Positions 30,332 to 42,619 of a DNA stretch of 64,000 nt are shown here, one piece after another. Positions within the stretch are counted from its first letter, which is position 1, and every line of letters starts with the position of its first letter. A program made the position numbers and the translations under genes. The DNA is from Lyophyllum atratum (lineage: Eukaryota > Basidiomycota > Agaricomycetes > Agaricales > Lyophyllaceae), in NCBI GenBank assembly GCA_014905825.1, contig JACGCN010000068.1, positions 1 through 64,000 on the forward strand. The letters run 5' to 3'. Under the pieces are notes generated by a model. It had not been told where the DNA came from. It saw only the letters and a program-made list of their open reading frames with translations, and did not search any database.

Positions 30332-32779
30332 CTACAAAGCCGAGGAAGACTGGCGCACCAACGGCGGCGCCCGCGCAGGCCCCCCCGCCGAAAGCTGGGC
30401 GAACCGCCCCGCCAAATCACTCTCACTCTGCGTCCTCACGGTCTCCTCATACGACGGCAGCCCCTGCATACTCGACAACGGCGGCACACCCCCAATGAAC
30501 CCCCTCGACGCGACCGCATAGTCCGGCACCTCCGTGAACGCGCGATGCAGCAGCCCCGTCCCCGAGTGCGGGTCCGGCAGGCTGATCCCGCGCATGTACG
30601 CCGGGCGCTGTGCCGCGTCTGCTGATTCGAGCTCGCGCTCGAGCTCGGCGGCGGTTGGGACTTCGTGCGCGGGAGAGGAGCGGGAGATCCAGTGCGGGGA
30701 GAAGGTGGAGAAGGGTTTCATCGTGGCTGAGAAGAGGTTGGATATGTTCCGGCTTGCGTGCCCGCCGTGGAAGTATGTCTCGTGAGAGCCGGAGACGGGC
30801 TGGGGGACGGGATGGGGGTGAGGATGAGGATGAGGATGAGGATGAGGGTGGCCATGCTGGTGATGGTGTCCGCGCTCTGGGCTTCCGGCGCGACTCGACA
30901 AACGGCTGAGCACGCGACTGACCGACCGGCTACTCCGGCTATGTGTCCGGCTGAGCGGCTCCGAATCCGGATCCGGCTCGTCGCCACGCGTGGGGGACCG
31001 CGCACGAAGCCGCGGGGGCGCGCCATCAGAGAGGGAGAGGAGGAGCTCGGAATTGACCCAATCCAGAGGGGCGTTGGAGGCGTTGGGATCGGGTTGATGC
31101 GGGAGGTGGGTCAGGAGGTGGGCTTCGAGAGGGGTGCATCGTCCAGAACGCGTAAGTGGCCATTGCGATGGGGGTGCGTCGGCTGCGTGGACAGGACTTG
31201 CGCCTTGCGATATCCAGGGGTTTGTAACGCGCATGGTGGCTGAATCGGGAAGAAACATATTCGCGACTCTGTCGCGCACATGTTGGGTGTAGCTTGGGAG
31301 CTGGATATCCTCTTCCTCTCCCGGTGGCACTTCGGTACCTCCAAGAAGCAAGCGCCGAGTTGCAGCTGAATGTATCTTGGATTCGTTGAGGAGACGGTAG
31401 TCAAGGAGATGCAGCGGCAGAGAGCATCTGAGCTCGGAGGTATGTCCGTCCAAGTTGAGAATCAAGATACTCCAGCGCACCCGATGAGACACAATGATGG
31501 GTTCAAGGCTGTGCGTTGGTGTGATGGTCAAAGGAATATGAATGTTGAGATATGTCACCACGTCGGAGCTTCCGGCGTCAGAGGTATTTGTTTCATCGAG
31601 GAGGTCAGCTGACGACGACGCCACTGGTGCTGGTTCGCTGACCGGCGGATGTAGAGGGGTGGTAGGCGCCGAAGACGTGGAGGCATGGATGGGAGTGTGT
31701 GAAAAGTATTGCCTCCCCATACTGCTTAACGAAGTAGAGCTGCTACTGCGAGGAAGATGGAAAAAGCCTGATGAAGGGCTCGCCGGAGAAGCAGGAGAAG
31801 GCGGGTGGCTCAGAGACCGTCGCTGTCCAGTACTACTGTCTTCTACCTCGACAGCTCGACCATTGACGATTTCATGTTTCAAGGAGGCGACGAGCCGTGT
31901 TTGTTCCTGAGAGCCACTCCGAGCAAACACTTTCGTCTGCTCGTAGATCGACGTGGTCACATTGAGGACGCACACGCCTTTCGCGAGAGGAGAGAATTTC
32001 ACGAGAGCGGTGACCTTGTCGCCTGCCGCCCAAGCCTTGTGAGGAACCATAATAGAATACATGAGCTTGTCCGGCCATGTGTTCTCGATCTCCAGGGTCT
32101 GCTGGTATTCCATAGCCTCTGGGGCAAAGGAACGGATGATGTGGACCGGCAAACCAGCGGTATAGGTCTGGTTGAAGGCAAAGCCTGGTCGTACTACCTG
32201 AGCGCGCAGTTTGTAGGACACGGCTGCGCCTCCGAAAGCAGGAGACGAGATAGTTGACGGCAGAGAACCCCCGATGCGTAGCTGAAAGGGAAACAAATGA
32301 CGGCCGGCCTTCAGCGTATGGCTGCCTCTCTTTTCGCCTTCCAAGAAAGTCCAGTCATGGGTACAAACAATGTAGGTCAAAGGGGCCGAGTTCATCCTAT
32401 AGGAGCGTTGGTAGGTAGGAGAGTTGAAGAGACAAAGAGGCTAAACATACGATTCCGTGGCCGGTACTGGCAGACGCGCTTTGCCTCTGAATTGAAGCGT
32501 GATTTCTTTGATCGGCATGGACTCATTGAGATAAAGCGCAACATGACCTGAAAGGCGTGTCGGTTCTACATCGACGCCTACACCTTTCAGGAAGAGGTAG
32601 GGCGAGTCGAGGAGAATTTCGATGCGAGGCTTGTGCTCTTTCTCCTTTGCCATGTCGTGGTGGTCCGGGGTAGAAGGAGCTGTGACTGGGTTGACAGATG
32701 GCAACTGGGTGTTGTCGACGCCTATTTGAGGCCCGTCCCTCGAAAGAGGTGACGAAGTTCTTGACAACACAAAGGCCAT
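30332..32779 (-). CDS. Alpha-arrestin (ART/Rod1-like) trafficking adaptor
   Basis: Two exons, 32451-32779 and 30332-32396; 797 aa. Arrestin N-domain: PRIEILLDSPYLFLKGVGVD, LYLNESMPIKEITLQFRGKA, LKAGRHLFPFQLRIGGSLPS. Arrestin C-domain: WPDKLMYSIMVPHKAWAAGD and LEPIIVSHRVRWSILILN. Fungal alpha-arrestins recruit Rsp5-type ubiquitin ligases to plasma-membrane transporters. Here LPSYTQH and LPSYEETV are PY-like motifs. The long C-terminal tail is disordered and Ser/Pro-rich (many candidate phosphosites) and contains a (HP)n tract encoded by a GGATGA-type repeat around 30815-30850. The specific ART subtype cannot be told by eye. Confidence 0.85.
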
Positions 32780-34543
32780 CTCGTCACACCTGTTTAGGAG
32801 ATGTCAGGCGTATGCCTACAGGAGTTGTATGTGGGATAAGAACTGGATAGGGTGCAGGCAGAAGCTGGAGGGAATGGAAGATCTGTGAATTTGGGGCGTA
32901 GATGGGTGCAACCATGACTGGACTGCGGGTCTGTTATGATATAATTTGCAAGTGTGCACCACAAATTTCCAAATCCACAATCTCCTCAAGCTTCCGTCTT
33001 ACTAATCCCATCCGGCGCCGAGTCCCGACGGGAGATCTTCACCGATCTCAACAGCCGATCGGCATTGCTGCTGAACTTCCTCGTCCTCGTCCTCGTCGTG
33101 TTCCTGTTCCCTCTCCACCATTGTGCCTCCCGCCTTCCCAGTGGTGCATTCCTTTCCAGAATAGTCGTTGTTCTGCTATATTCAGGTGACAAGGCAATTT
33201 GAACCAGAACGTGCTTTATCCCAGACGAGATAACACACGCTTAAAGGCTGAAGCTTGAAGCGACGGCACGGACTTCTCGGAAGCAAAAAGCAAAATCGGT
33301 CGCCTCTGCGAGTCAAATCAAGTTCTCGCCAAAGGATGACCACCGCGGGTCTGATGAAGAAACAATCAAAAATCTTGCTAAGCTGTCTCTGAAACGTCGA
33401 CGCTGATTCAGACAGCTGATAGTATGATAACGGTAAGCCTTGCTCAAGAATCAGCGTTGTTCGCCAATTTATCCACCAGGTGCAGCAAGCGCCAAGGCGA
33501 ACGTCAGCACCTATCTTGAGCCCGTCGTTGCTATTTTTGGAATTGAAGATTTGCCTCGCGCCGGCCGAGGGCACCGTCTGATTGTCCCGATCTCTCCAGA
33601 GCTCGTTATCTTTTCCTCTGGATCTCCGAAAAAAGAAAATGGGCAAGACAACAAACGTTTCTCTTCACCTTGATGGCTCCTCCTCTCCATTCTCCCAACA
33701 TCGATGCTTGTGCTACGCTGACGATAGATGTGATGCTGAGAGGATATTCCTGGTCATTCCATTTCCCGTATATCTCCGAAGTAACTCCCAGCTGCAGTGA
33801 GTCGTCACGGACTCACGGTGACGTCTGCCGAATCTTGGCCCTCCCTCTCCGATTCCTCCTTTATGGCGCCAGGCGCACCTCTCGGCGACTAGGCTCGACT
33901 AGGACGGAACCATGTGAAATCACCTAAGCTGCCTACAAGAGCCTACAAAATATTCGACTGTCGCGATGCTATTGTCTGGCGCATGCTCATCGACATCCCC
34001 TGTCAATTGCATCATCGCCCGAGCAGTCGGATGCGATGGCATGTATGTCATCATCATGGGAAAAAGGCTGGCAATCATGAATATTGTCCATCTTATCTGG
34101 GACTAATGCGGTGCCATGTCTCGCTGACCATCCAGCTTTCTTGTCCCTAAAAGAAGCCATCAGCGACGTGCAAGGGAATGAAGTACGGAGTCAAGCTTCT
34201 GAGCGTCGACATGCGACAATCGGATGCGTGTTTTTGGCTTTAGTCTGCTTACTTTTTTCTTTCCTTAGTTTCCTTGGTCGTGAATGAAGGATAAATAAGA
34301 TACGGTACAATTACATGCGAATTCGATTGGACTCGAACTTAGCACACGATACATAGATATGAAGCTAGCTTTGGACACACTTTTGAGAGATGCTAACGAT
34401 CAACTTGGATCCATGATAGAGATGTACGTATGTAAGACAAACAAGATCGTGAGGTAACAAGTACATACTTGAGATCAAAGTTATAGTAATAGCGATGATA
34501 CATAGTGTAGGTAGAGCCCATATGAGCATTGCACATCCTCCAC
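32780..34543. other. 1.76 kb without a supportable gene
   Basis: Several short ORFs on both strands (for example 33182-33646 minus, 33670-33927 plus) show no family blocks or coherent splicing. GTTCGAGTCC on the minus strand near 34334 looks like a tRNA B box, but no cloverleaf forms around it. It may contain regulatory DNA or a short lineage-specific gene I cannot define. Confidence 0.35.
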
Positions 34544-37089
34544 TCAGGCCTTGTACATCGCATCCAAAAACGCCGTCGCCAATTGTCCCATCATCGACGG
34601 GCCCACAGCGCTCGAACTCCCAAGCCCTAAAAGATCCAACACCGAAATGGAATGGCCAGATAGGGCAGAATGGAAAGGAAGCGCGTCAGTGATCTTGATC
34701 AATGCCCAAAACATACAAGAGGAACAAGGAACACAAAAGACTGAGATAGCGAGAACCCATTCCTCGGTGACAGAAATACCGGAAAGAGATAACACGCTCG
34801 ATGGAAGGGTATAGATATAAGTAGGACAAAAGATACCGGATAACGCACCGTACAATGCCACCATCGTGCCTTTCCCAGAGGGCGCAACCTTCGCTTCCTT
34901 TACCGAGTCTTTCAGATCGGCGATAAACGTGTCCACCATGGTTACAGTCAGGCGCTATCGTCGTTCACACCGCAGATCATAGAATATGGAAGATCGGGAT
35001 CATAGAGGGTGCCCGTCAGCAAACATCCATTTCGATGGAAGGAAATGCGGACGCGACTCACCGTGCATGCAATATGGACCGCAGCAGGGCCCGTGAGCGC
35101 GTTCAAATGCCACCCCCGCTGCGCCATCGCGTCGCCGACTTCCAGCACATTGACCTTCGGGTGCTTAGAGCCGAAGGCCACGACTGAGGCTGGTGGCGAG
35201 CCGAGGACATAGAGCTCTGGAATGGACGTGGCGATCTCGTTGGCGATTGTGCGGGCGCATGTCACGATGGAGCGGCAGGACTCGAGGTAGCCCCTGGACG
35301 GCGGAGTGGGTAGGACTGTTAGATAAGAGTATTGGCGCGATAATTGCGAGGGCGCTTACTCGTCACCCATGTACTGCATCACGGCCCATGTTCCTGCGAT
35401 CAGAGCGCCAGGGCTGGGAGGCGAGCAAGGTTAGGTACGCTAGATGACCATGGTTTCACTCAATACGCACCGCGATCCGGAAAGACTGGGGCTGGCATAT
35501 ACACCGCCTTGGTATAATCTTAGGAGCGTGTCAATGGAAGAGATGATGTGGCTGCATACCGGACCAGAAGGGATTCACATAATACTGATATCTGCGGAGT
35601 TCAGTATCGCGATACATGATAACAGATGTACCCTGGAATGATTGATGAGATCCTGCACTCCGTGAAGGAGAGAAACGAACCTTGGGTGCAAATCCGTACT
35701 GGAAAAGTGGACATAAGTTTCATTTTAGAATAGCGGGAAGGCGGTAGCTTACCTTGTGCGTATCACAGCTGATACTCGTAACACCGGGAACGCGGAAATC
35801 AAAGGGTAATAGTTTGTATTTTCCATTCTCGCCATTGGCGAGGCCTGCTTTCTCGAGGTAGGGCATAATGAAGCTGCCCAAGCAACAGTCGACGTGTAGA
35901 CCGATCTTGTAGTAAGATGCAAGCTTTCCCAAGGCGGTGATGTCGTCCTGGTTTCCGTCGGGAAAGTTGATAGCGGATCCGACAAGCTGTAAAATAGTAT
36001 GGTTGAACAATGATCACTCTGCCATGCTTTGACAGAATCCTACCATAATGGTATTAGGGTTGCTAAGATGGCGTTGCGCGTGAGCATAAGTGATGCAGAA
36101 GAAGACGAGGACTAACATTGCGCGTTTTACACGCTTCATATCAACCCTGCGTGTTGAAGGGTCGACTGGGATGGTATGGACCTTGATCTTGAGGTATGCG
36201 GCTCCCTTGTCAAATGCAGCATGCGCCGAGGAGGGTATAATACTAGCATTCATCATCGAGGTCAGTCATCGCGGCCTAGAAGACATATAGCGCACATTTC
36301 AGGCTCCTTGATCCCTTTCACAGCTCGCGCCCAGTCACGGTAGGTCTTCACTGCCATGATGATGGACTCGGTGCCGCCAGACGTCATGGTTCCAGCACCA
36401 TTAGGATTGTTGTAGAGCTTGAGGCACATCGCCACGATCTCAGCCTCCATTTTTCGGATTGCAGGGAAGACATCGGGATGAAGGGGATTTGAGACGCAGT
36501 ACCGCTGATACGCTTGGACTATGACCTTCTCAAGTTCGTCCCCGCCATCTGAGGACATGGTATCGGCAATAGGGGACATGAGGTACGACGGATTTGCGTA
36601 CGATAAACAGCGCCGGACAACTTCCCCTGCCTCCAGTTGGTTTGGTTCCCAAGTTCGGTGTCCATAACGTCCATCTGCGAGAATATCCACTCCGGCGTCT
36701 TACCTTGGTCAGGTAGAGACAGATGTCGCACGACATCAGCACCCTTCGGTACGAGCTTGTTCTCGATGTCAAGTTTAGCCTTGTTCATCTGCTCTTCGAC
36801 CTTGTGAGCCGTGGCTGGTACGCGCAAGAGCAGCTGAACAACGCGCTAATCATAAAGTGAGCTAGCTCATTCGACCATTGAATTTGCCAGGTGGGCTCAC
36901 CTGCGCAACCCATGTATAGATTTCACGAGCAGAAGCGACGACCCCCCGTGCTCGCAGATGTCGTTGTGCCTTTATTGACTGAATGAGGATAACATAGAAA
37001 AAGAGAATAGTCTTCGCATTTTCGAGGTTAATTTGAGAGAGCAACGGGCCTTTTACCAGGGCCGTAGCCTTGCTGCGGATGGTGGCCAT
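34544..37089 (-). CDS. DPL1: Sphingosine-1-phosphate lyase
   Basis: Thirteen exons: 36901-37089, 36602-36845, 36296-36548, 36117-36242, 36044-36062, 35753-35986, 35681-35698, 35560-35632, 35471-35507, 35360-35413, 35062-35293, 34849-34954, 34544-34626; all phases agree, 555 aa. A PLP enzyme of the ER membrane, it cleaves phosphorylated sphingoid bases to phosphoethanolamine and a long-chain aldehyde. The N-terminal anchor includes [13 protein letters not shown]. Core: [80 protein letters not shown] and the PLP lysine in SCDTHKYGFAPKG. Two very short exons (19 and 18 nt) encode NPNTIM and YGFAPK. The last intron (222 nt) is unusually long for this genome. The gene is divergent from prefoldin 4. 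Confidence 0.95.
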
Positions 37090-37229
37090 TGGAGGTATAC
37101 AGTGGTCGACGTTCGACCCGAAGTTACAAGACGAATTCAAAATCACATGGCGATCACTGTCGCGTGTCATTGCGTCACAAAACCGCACCGTGACGCCCTG
37201 TGACACCTTACCATCTCATCCGCGTCGAC
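37090..37229. promoter_or_regulatory. 140 bp bidirectional promoter, DPL1 / prefoldin 4
   Basis: Start codons of two divergent conserved genes lie only 140 bp apart, so both promoters and 5' leaders must share this stretch. No clear TATA box. Confidence 0.6.
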
Positions 37230-37856
37230 ATGAGCTCCGGCATGCGAATGGTATGCTTCAGCGCAAATCACAAAGCCGCAGCTAACATCGGCTCTACAGC
37301 TTGCACAGGAGGAGGAGAACGACGATGCCGCAGAGGTCACCTGGGGTGCGTACACCCTCATCTCAATCATGACCTCCAGACCTAGGTGATTGACGGGCTG
37401 ATATGTAGAGGATCAGCAGCGCATTAACTCCTTCTCGAAGCTAAACACTGGTATGCGTAATCTGGAGGAAAAGCTTGAGGAACTCAAGGTGCGTCGATCT
37501 CCGATCATATTTGAGAAGATCGCGTTAATAAATTCCATACAGCAAGAGAAAGAGGCCTTGGACGACCTTACGACGGAGCTAGAGCTCGCAGATGAAGACG
37601 AACCTGTGCTGTACGCGTATACACTCCTCTTCTCTTTATTTATCTTCCAACTCTGGTCCACAGATACAAAGTCGGCGAAACCTTCCTCCACATGCCCCTT
37701 CCACGCGCCCTCAAGCGCCTCGAAAAAGACCAATCAGAGGTCGACGAGCGAATATCCTCTTTATCAGAGTCCACCGCAGAGTGCGAAAGGAAGATGAAGG
37801 AGCTGAAAGTAACGTTATACGCAAAGTTCGGACGAGCAATCAACCTCGACGATTAA
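37230..37856 (+). CDS. GIM3: Prefoldin subunit 4
   Basis: Exons 37230-37250, 37300-37345, 37409-37488, 37543-37610 and 37664-37856; 135 aa, the usual size. A beta-type subunit of the hexameric cytosolic prefoldin chaperone, which hands nascent actin and tubulin to the CCT chaperonin. N-terminal coil: TWEDQQRINSFSKLNTGM then LEEKLEELKQEKEALDDLTT ELELADEDE. Hairpin: VLYKVGETFLHMPLPRALKR. C-terminal coil: ERISSLSESTAECERKMKEL and KFGRAINLDD. The first exon encodes only MSSGMRM. Confidence 0.93.
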
Positions 37857-38645
37857 TGTACCCTTATCAAACATCGATCTACTCCTTTGAGTTGTAATCA
37901 TACCGCTCTAGTCGATGAACATCCCATTCCTTGGTGTGGCAAGACGAGGTGCGGCTTTGATAGTCCCCGCCCAAATACAGATCCTCTGACACTCACATAG
38001 CGTTTTATATTCAGTAGCAGCAAGCAGCGGCCAATGACCACATGTTATGAGACAGTGTCTCGATCTCCGCAAGGCTCGAGACTCGTAACTCAATGTCACA
38101 AACATTGGCTCCGCAAAAGCAAAAACATGAACATTGTCCTCCAACTGGTACATATACGCCATCGGGAAACATCAACCTTCACGGCGACTCCATGGCTGGT
38201 ATTGAGGTTTGGCTCGTGTCAGCGATCTAGAAAGCGCTTAGCCTCTCACTCGACATGGGCCATCTTCTGCGAAAGCCTTGCACTGACAGTCGTGGCCGAG
38301 TCCATGAAGAGTTGCCTGGACATGTTAAGAATCTGTTACCGAGATGCACAGAGTGATATCCCCAAAGTTTATAGCGTCTCGCAAAGTGTGTCGTTGTAAT
38401 AGAAGTGGCCCAGAGGCAAATTACCTATTGTTGACACGGCAAACGCGGTTTCTCAACATCGTCGTCCTGACAGGTTATGGAAGAAGTGAACCCGAGGTCG
38501 CATTCAAAAAGTTATAGAAACACTGACTTGAACGTCAATTTTCGTTGATGAAATATCTTGAATTCTTGTTCAACGATTAATAAACATATCGTACAACATA
38601 CTCCCCAGCGATACAAATACATCCATTCCATTATGATACGAAACG
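37857..38645. other. Convergent intergenic region, no gene seen
   Basis: Lies between the 3' ends of prefoldin 4 and muskelin. Short ORFs have no recognisable content. Confidence 0.4.
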
Positions 38646-41600
38646 CTACAATCCACCCTCATCCACACCAAACACATCCAACAGACTCCCCGTGGGCTGC
38701 TTCTCGCTCTCCGTCACGAACTCAAGCAAGCTCTCGAACACCTCATTGCGCTGGCTGAATCGCGCTGCCGTCAGCTTCCCCGCTCCCATCCCAACCTCCG
38801 CGTCCCTCATCTCATGTTCCAGAGGATCTTCGACCTCCTTTAGTGCTTGGGGATTGACAGCCCGCACGCCATGCGTCGCGCCAGACTCGTCCTCGTCCAG
38901 CTGATCGGTCCATGGGCCGTCGGTGTCGGTGTCAGGCGTATCGGGGCGGGAACGTTTGCGAGGGGGTGAGCCGTCTTTGTTCAGTGGTGATGACTTAAGT
39001 CGCGAGTATGGCGACGGTGCAGAGGATGGGGGCTGCAACGATGGTGAGGGGATGGATGGAGAAAGTAGATGCGTGAGGAGTGAGCGGAAGACATCGGTCT
39101 CTTCGGCATCGGTGTGGTCAACCACGGCGGATACTTCGGTCTGCAGGAAACTCAAGGCCTTGATCGGGGGTGCGTCTTCACACATCTCTTGGAACCTAGT
39201 AACGGGCCATTTGTAAAAGACGTGTATTGAAAAGAAAATCCCACTCACTGCTGCTGTCGTAGTTTGTACGTGGCCCGGCGGACAACCTCCTCTGAACCAG
39301 CCCTACAAAAGATGAGTCCCAGAATACCAACATATGAATTATGTAAGGAGACCAACCTGATCAGCGTCATCTGCCACAAATCATCCAACCTCTCTTCCTT
39401 CTGCCCCTCCTCTACCGGCACATCCGTTCTACTCCTCCCGTGCTCCATCTGTCCCACAATCCCCGCGTTTCCTCCGTGCATAAACACCGTCTTCGTGTTG
39501 GGGTTATACACCACCTGGTGCGCGTATCTGGCTACTGGTTCTTCCGCCGGCTCCCCTGCCTCGAGGTGGCGGGCCAGGCCTCTAGGAGAAGCGTACGACG
39601 GCGGCGACAGTATCTGGGTCCAGGTGCCTGGCCGCCGGCTGTACCTGAATAGCCAGTTGGGGGACTCGGATGCTAGCGTTGTTATTTCACCTCCTTGCTG
39701 GCTTCTTGTCAAGCCGCAGAACACGTAGAGCTCGCGTGAGTTGGGGTCGATGACCGCGCGCTGGCTGAAGCAGGAGTCTGGCCCGCCGGAGGCAGAGAAG
39801 TTGGAGTAGAGTTCTGTTGCTGTGTTTGTGGCGATATCGTAGGCGTACATGTCGGAGAGATATTTGTCGTCGCGTTGCCCGGCGAAGATGAAGAGAGTGC
39901 GGGTGGAAGGCTCGATAACCATCGAGTGACCTAAAATCGGGGTAGATCTTAGCAAATGAGAGTGAGGAATTTGCAGTGATTGTACCGAAGCGGGATGGTA
40001 TGATTGTCTGCGAAGAATTTGAGGAGTCGGGATGTCTGGTATGGGAGGTCATTAAGAGAAGTGGTGGCTCGAAGTTCTACTCACTGCAATAGCTTCCATT
40101 TGCTCAGCCGGACGTTATAGCTGTATAGACCAGAATATTTAACAGAATCCCAGTCGCCGTCAACTACTCTGCCGCCAAACACGTAAAGGATCTGTGTCTC
40201 GCAGTCCATGACCATCTGGTGATCAAATACTAACGGGGGCCCGCCCGATGACTATATTTATATGTGAATAAAAAGGCGTCAGATGAATTAACCCTGGCAA
40301 ACGCACTGCGGTATCGAAATACAGAAAGTCCCATTTCCCAGAATCCATCCCTCGTGTATGATACCGGTAGAACTCTGAACAGAAGGCCCGCACAGGGGGC
40401 GTTGAAGAGTCTCTGGCGGTACCTTCAGAGGATCCTGGGGTTCCACCTTCGTTGGATGCCCTGGCAGAGTCTAAATCGCTGAGTCGTCCTAATAAATATA
40501 TGCTCCCCGTTTTGGTGTCAAAAACCATCTTGTGACACGAACGCGCGCCAGGAGCGTTCTGCTCCCCAGACGTACTATGGCTGAGGACGCGCCATTTGTC
40601 CTCCTTGACGCTGTAGACCCAAAAGTCGTCTAAACTCTTTTCGCCATCCCAACCCCCGAATAGATAGATCATGTCATTGACGGGGTCTATGCACATGGCA
40701 TGGCCACCCCTCGGAGATGGGACGTCGCCATCGGGGTCCGTGCCACGGAGCTGTTTCCAGACGGCGTACGGTTGCGTACCGTGTAGGTAGGAATCGCAAA
40801 GACCCGCTTTGGAAATGATCGAGACCAATTGCTCGGCTCGTTGCCAGTTCCCTTGCAGAACTATGCTTTCGTGCAATTTTGTGATGAGAGGGTGTTCGAG
40901 TTGGAAACCAGAGCGGGACACGATGGACTCGTAGGGGGTAAGTAGTCGGCGTTGTCGTAGGTGTTTGAGTACATGTCGGAGAGCAGCAGTTTCTCGATAC
41001 TTGGGAAGCGAGTTATTTTTCGGCAGCCTGGTTGTTGAACGAGTATTGACCAACCTCGTCGTATTTCTTTCGAACTTGTTCCACGACTGCTGCATTGGTG
41101 ATGCCTGTCATCGAGACATGCCATATTGATGTGTGAAAGCTCTGTCCATGCGCACTAAAGACGATGCTTCATGGAAGTATACGTTGCCGAAGCCTTTAAT
41201 CAACTTACGACATCGGCACTATCTTTATGTATTGAGTTGGGAAAGATACGCCGGCATTATTGAGGTGCTTGATGGGAAACGTCTCCGGAATTGAATCATT
41301 CTTCAATCCGGCATGAAGGACCTCGCTCATATGTTCAGAATTGGTGCCAACATATAGTTTGAATTCCTTCATGTTGCAAGGATGGGCTAGTCGAGAGGGT
41401 CAACGCTAGATGTTTGAAGGAATACATAAACGGAGGGCATACGCTTATGAAACTAATATTACAAGTGTCAGTCCGCCTCTGTGTTAAGATGCAAGTATGA
41501 CGCACCTTCCCAAATGTCACGGTTTCTAAGCATACCAAAAACGGCGTCAATGTAAGGCAATGGGTAAAGAAGTAGTCCACGCAACTGAGAACGGCTAAAT

Positions 41601-41790
41601 TTTCCAGACGAAGGAGAATCCACTGATTCGAATTACCCTGAGAGTTTCCACTCCATCTACTTGCCTGGTCCATGCTCCTGTCAACCAGTATATTCTCTGC
41701 AGCATATCGTCCGCTATGCGCAGAAGACCGATCAATGGTGTAGGTCAATGGTACCGAGGCTTCAACATTGAGCTGGCTGCCGGAAAACAT
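38646..41790 (-). CDS. Muskelin-like kelch-repeat protein (CTLH E3 ligase-associated)
   Basis: Multi-exon gene starting MFSGSQLNVEASVPLTY. The N-terminal discoidin-like domain is recognisable from GRYAAENILVDRSMDQASRW and QWILLRLENLAVL. A helical LisH/CTLH segment follows (YRETAALRHVLKHLRQRRLL, EHPLITKLHESIVLQGNW), then kelch repeats PRGGHAMCIDPVNDMIYLFG GWDG, ARSCHKMVFDTKTGSIYLLG R and RTLFIFAGQRDDKYLSDMYA YDI. The C-terminal element FLQTEVSAVVDHTDAEET ... RFSQRNEVFESLLEFV matches the muskelin end. The family serves the CTLH/GID ubiquitin ligase and cell morphology. A low-complexity Ser/Pro insert with SPPRKRSRPDTPD, a likely nuclear signal, interrupts the C-terminal part. Exons in the middle (39.9-41.3 kb) were not all resolved. 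Confidence 0.88.
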
Positions 41791-42619
41791 CCTCCAAGTT
41801 CACCAGGAAGCGAGGGTTGTGATGATAGAATGGGCCTTGCCACCGTTGAAACCGATGATCAGACTCCAGAGTAGAGCTGTAGTGCCAAGCGTCACATGGA
41901 TTATCGTCATGGATTGTGACCAGTGTCACTGTCACTCCACGCGTGCTTGTGTTCCTGAAATTTGAAGTTGGAACAACGACTTGAGATGTTCTGGCTATTC
42001 TCGCATGCCGTACGCTTGGTGCACATGGCACAGCGTCCAATAACTCTTTCCCATCTGTTTGGCCCCTGATAAACCACACACCTTATCTCGCACAGGCACG
42101 ACAGTCCTTGGGGTAACATTAACTTTTGGAGAGACAGATTGACGATCAAAAAGGCGACTTCGACTCCGAACCCCTTCAAGGATCCTCGTGAGGAGAATAG
42201 TGGCCTAAATTAACATATATCTATAGCAATTACTTGATGGTTGGCAGTCTCATCCTGGAAATGACTGCTAACTCGGCTTCACGATGAAGAGGCATCCAAG
42301 ATTACCCAATTTGCATCATGTACGTGAACCTGGCAATCTCATTTCACGATTTATTTGACGAGTATCATGTCACCTTGGCGCCATTTTCGCAAATCATCAG
42401 TGTACTTACAGCGCTTACCGATCGAATGTGATATATGTCGGGCACGAGTGCCAAAACCTCCCATCACCATATGGTCATCTAAGTTATAGATACCGGCAGT
42501 GAGCCCAACCGACCTTTCGCAATCCGGTGTTCCTTTTATACCACATGCATGCTTCCCCTGGGATTCGTATATAAGATTTCAGCGATGTATTCCATTATTC
42601 TCATCCTTGGGAATTTGCC
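41791..42619. other. Divergent intergenic region
   Basis: Between the muskelin and subtilisin starts. Minus-strand ORFs 41762-42079 and 41907-42179 show no family and are probably leader or intronic sequence. Confidence 0.35.

Noticed and set aside
30758..31243. Plus-strand ORF with MRMRMRMR repeats
   Set aside because: Shadow of the (HP)n region of the arrestin gene on the other strand.
33182..33927. ORFs of 70-155 codons on both strands upstream of the arrestin gene
   Set aside because: No conserved blocks, no consistent splicing, composition typical of chance frames.
34310..34420. Possible tRNA on the minus strand (B-box-like GTTCGAGTCC)
   Set aside because: No pairing acceptor or anticodon stems could be formed around it.
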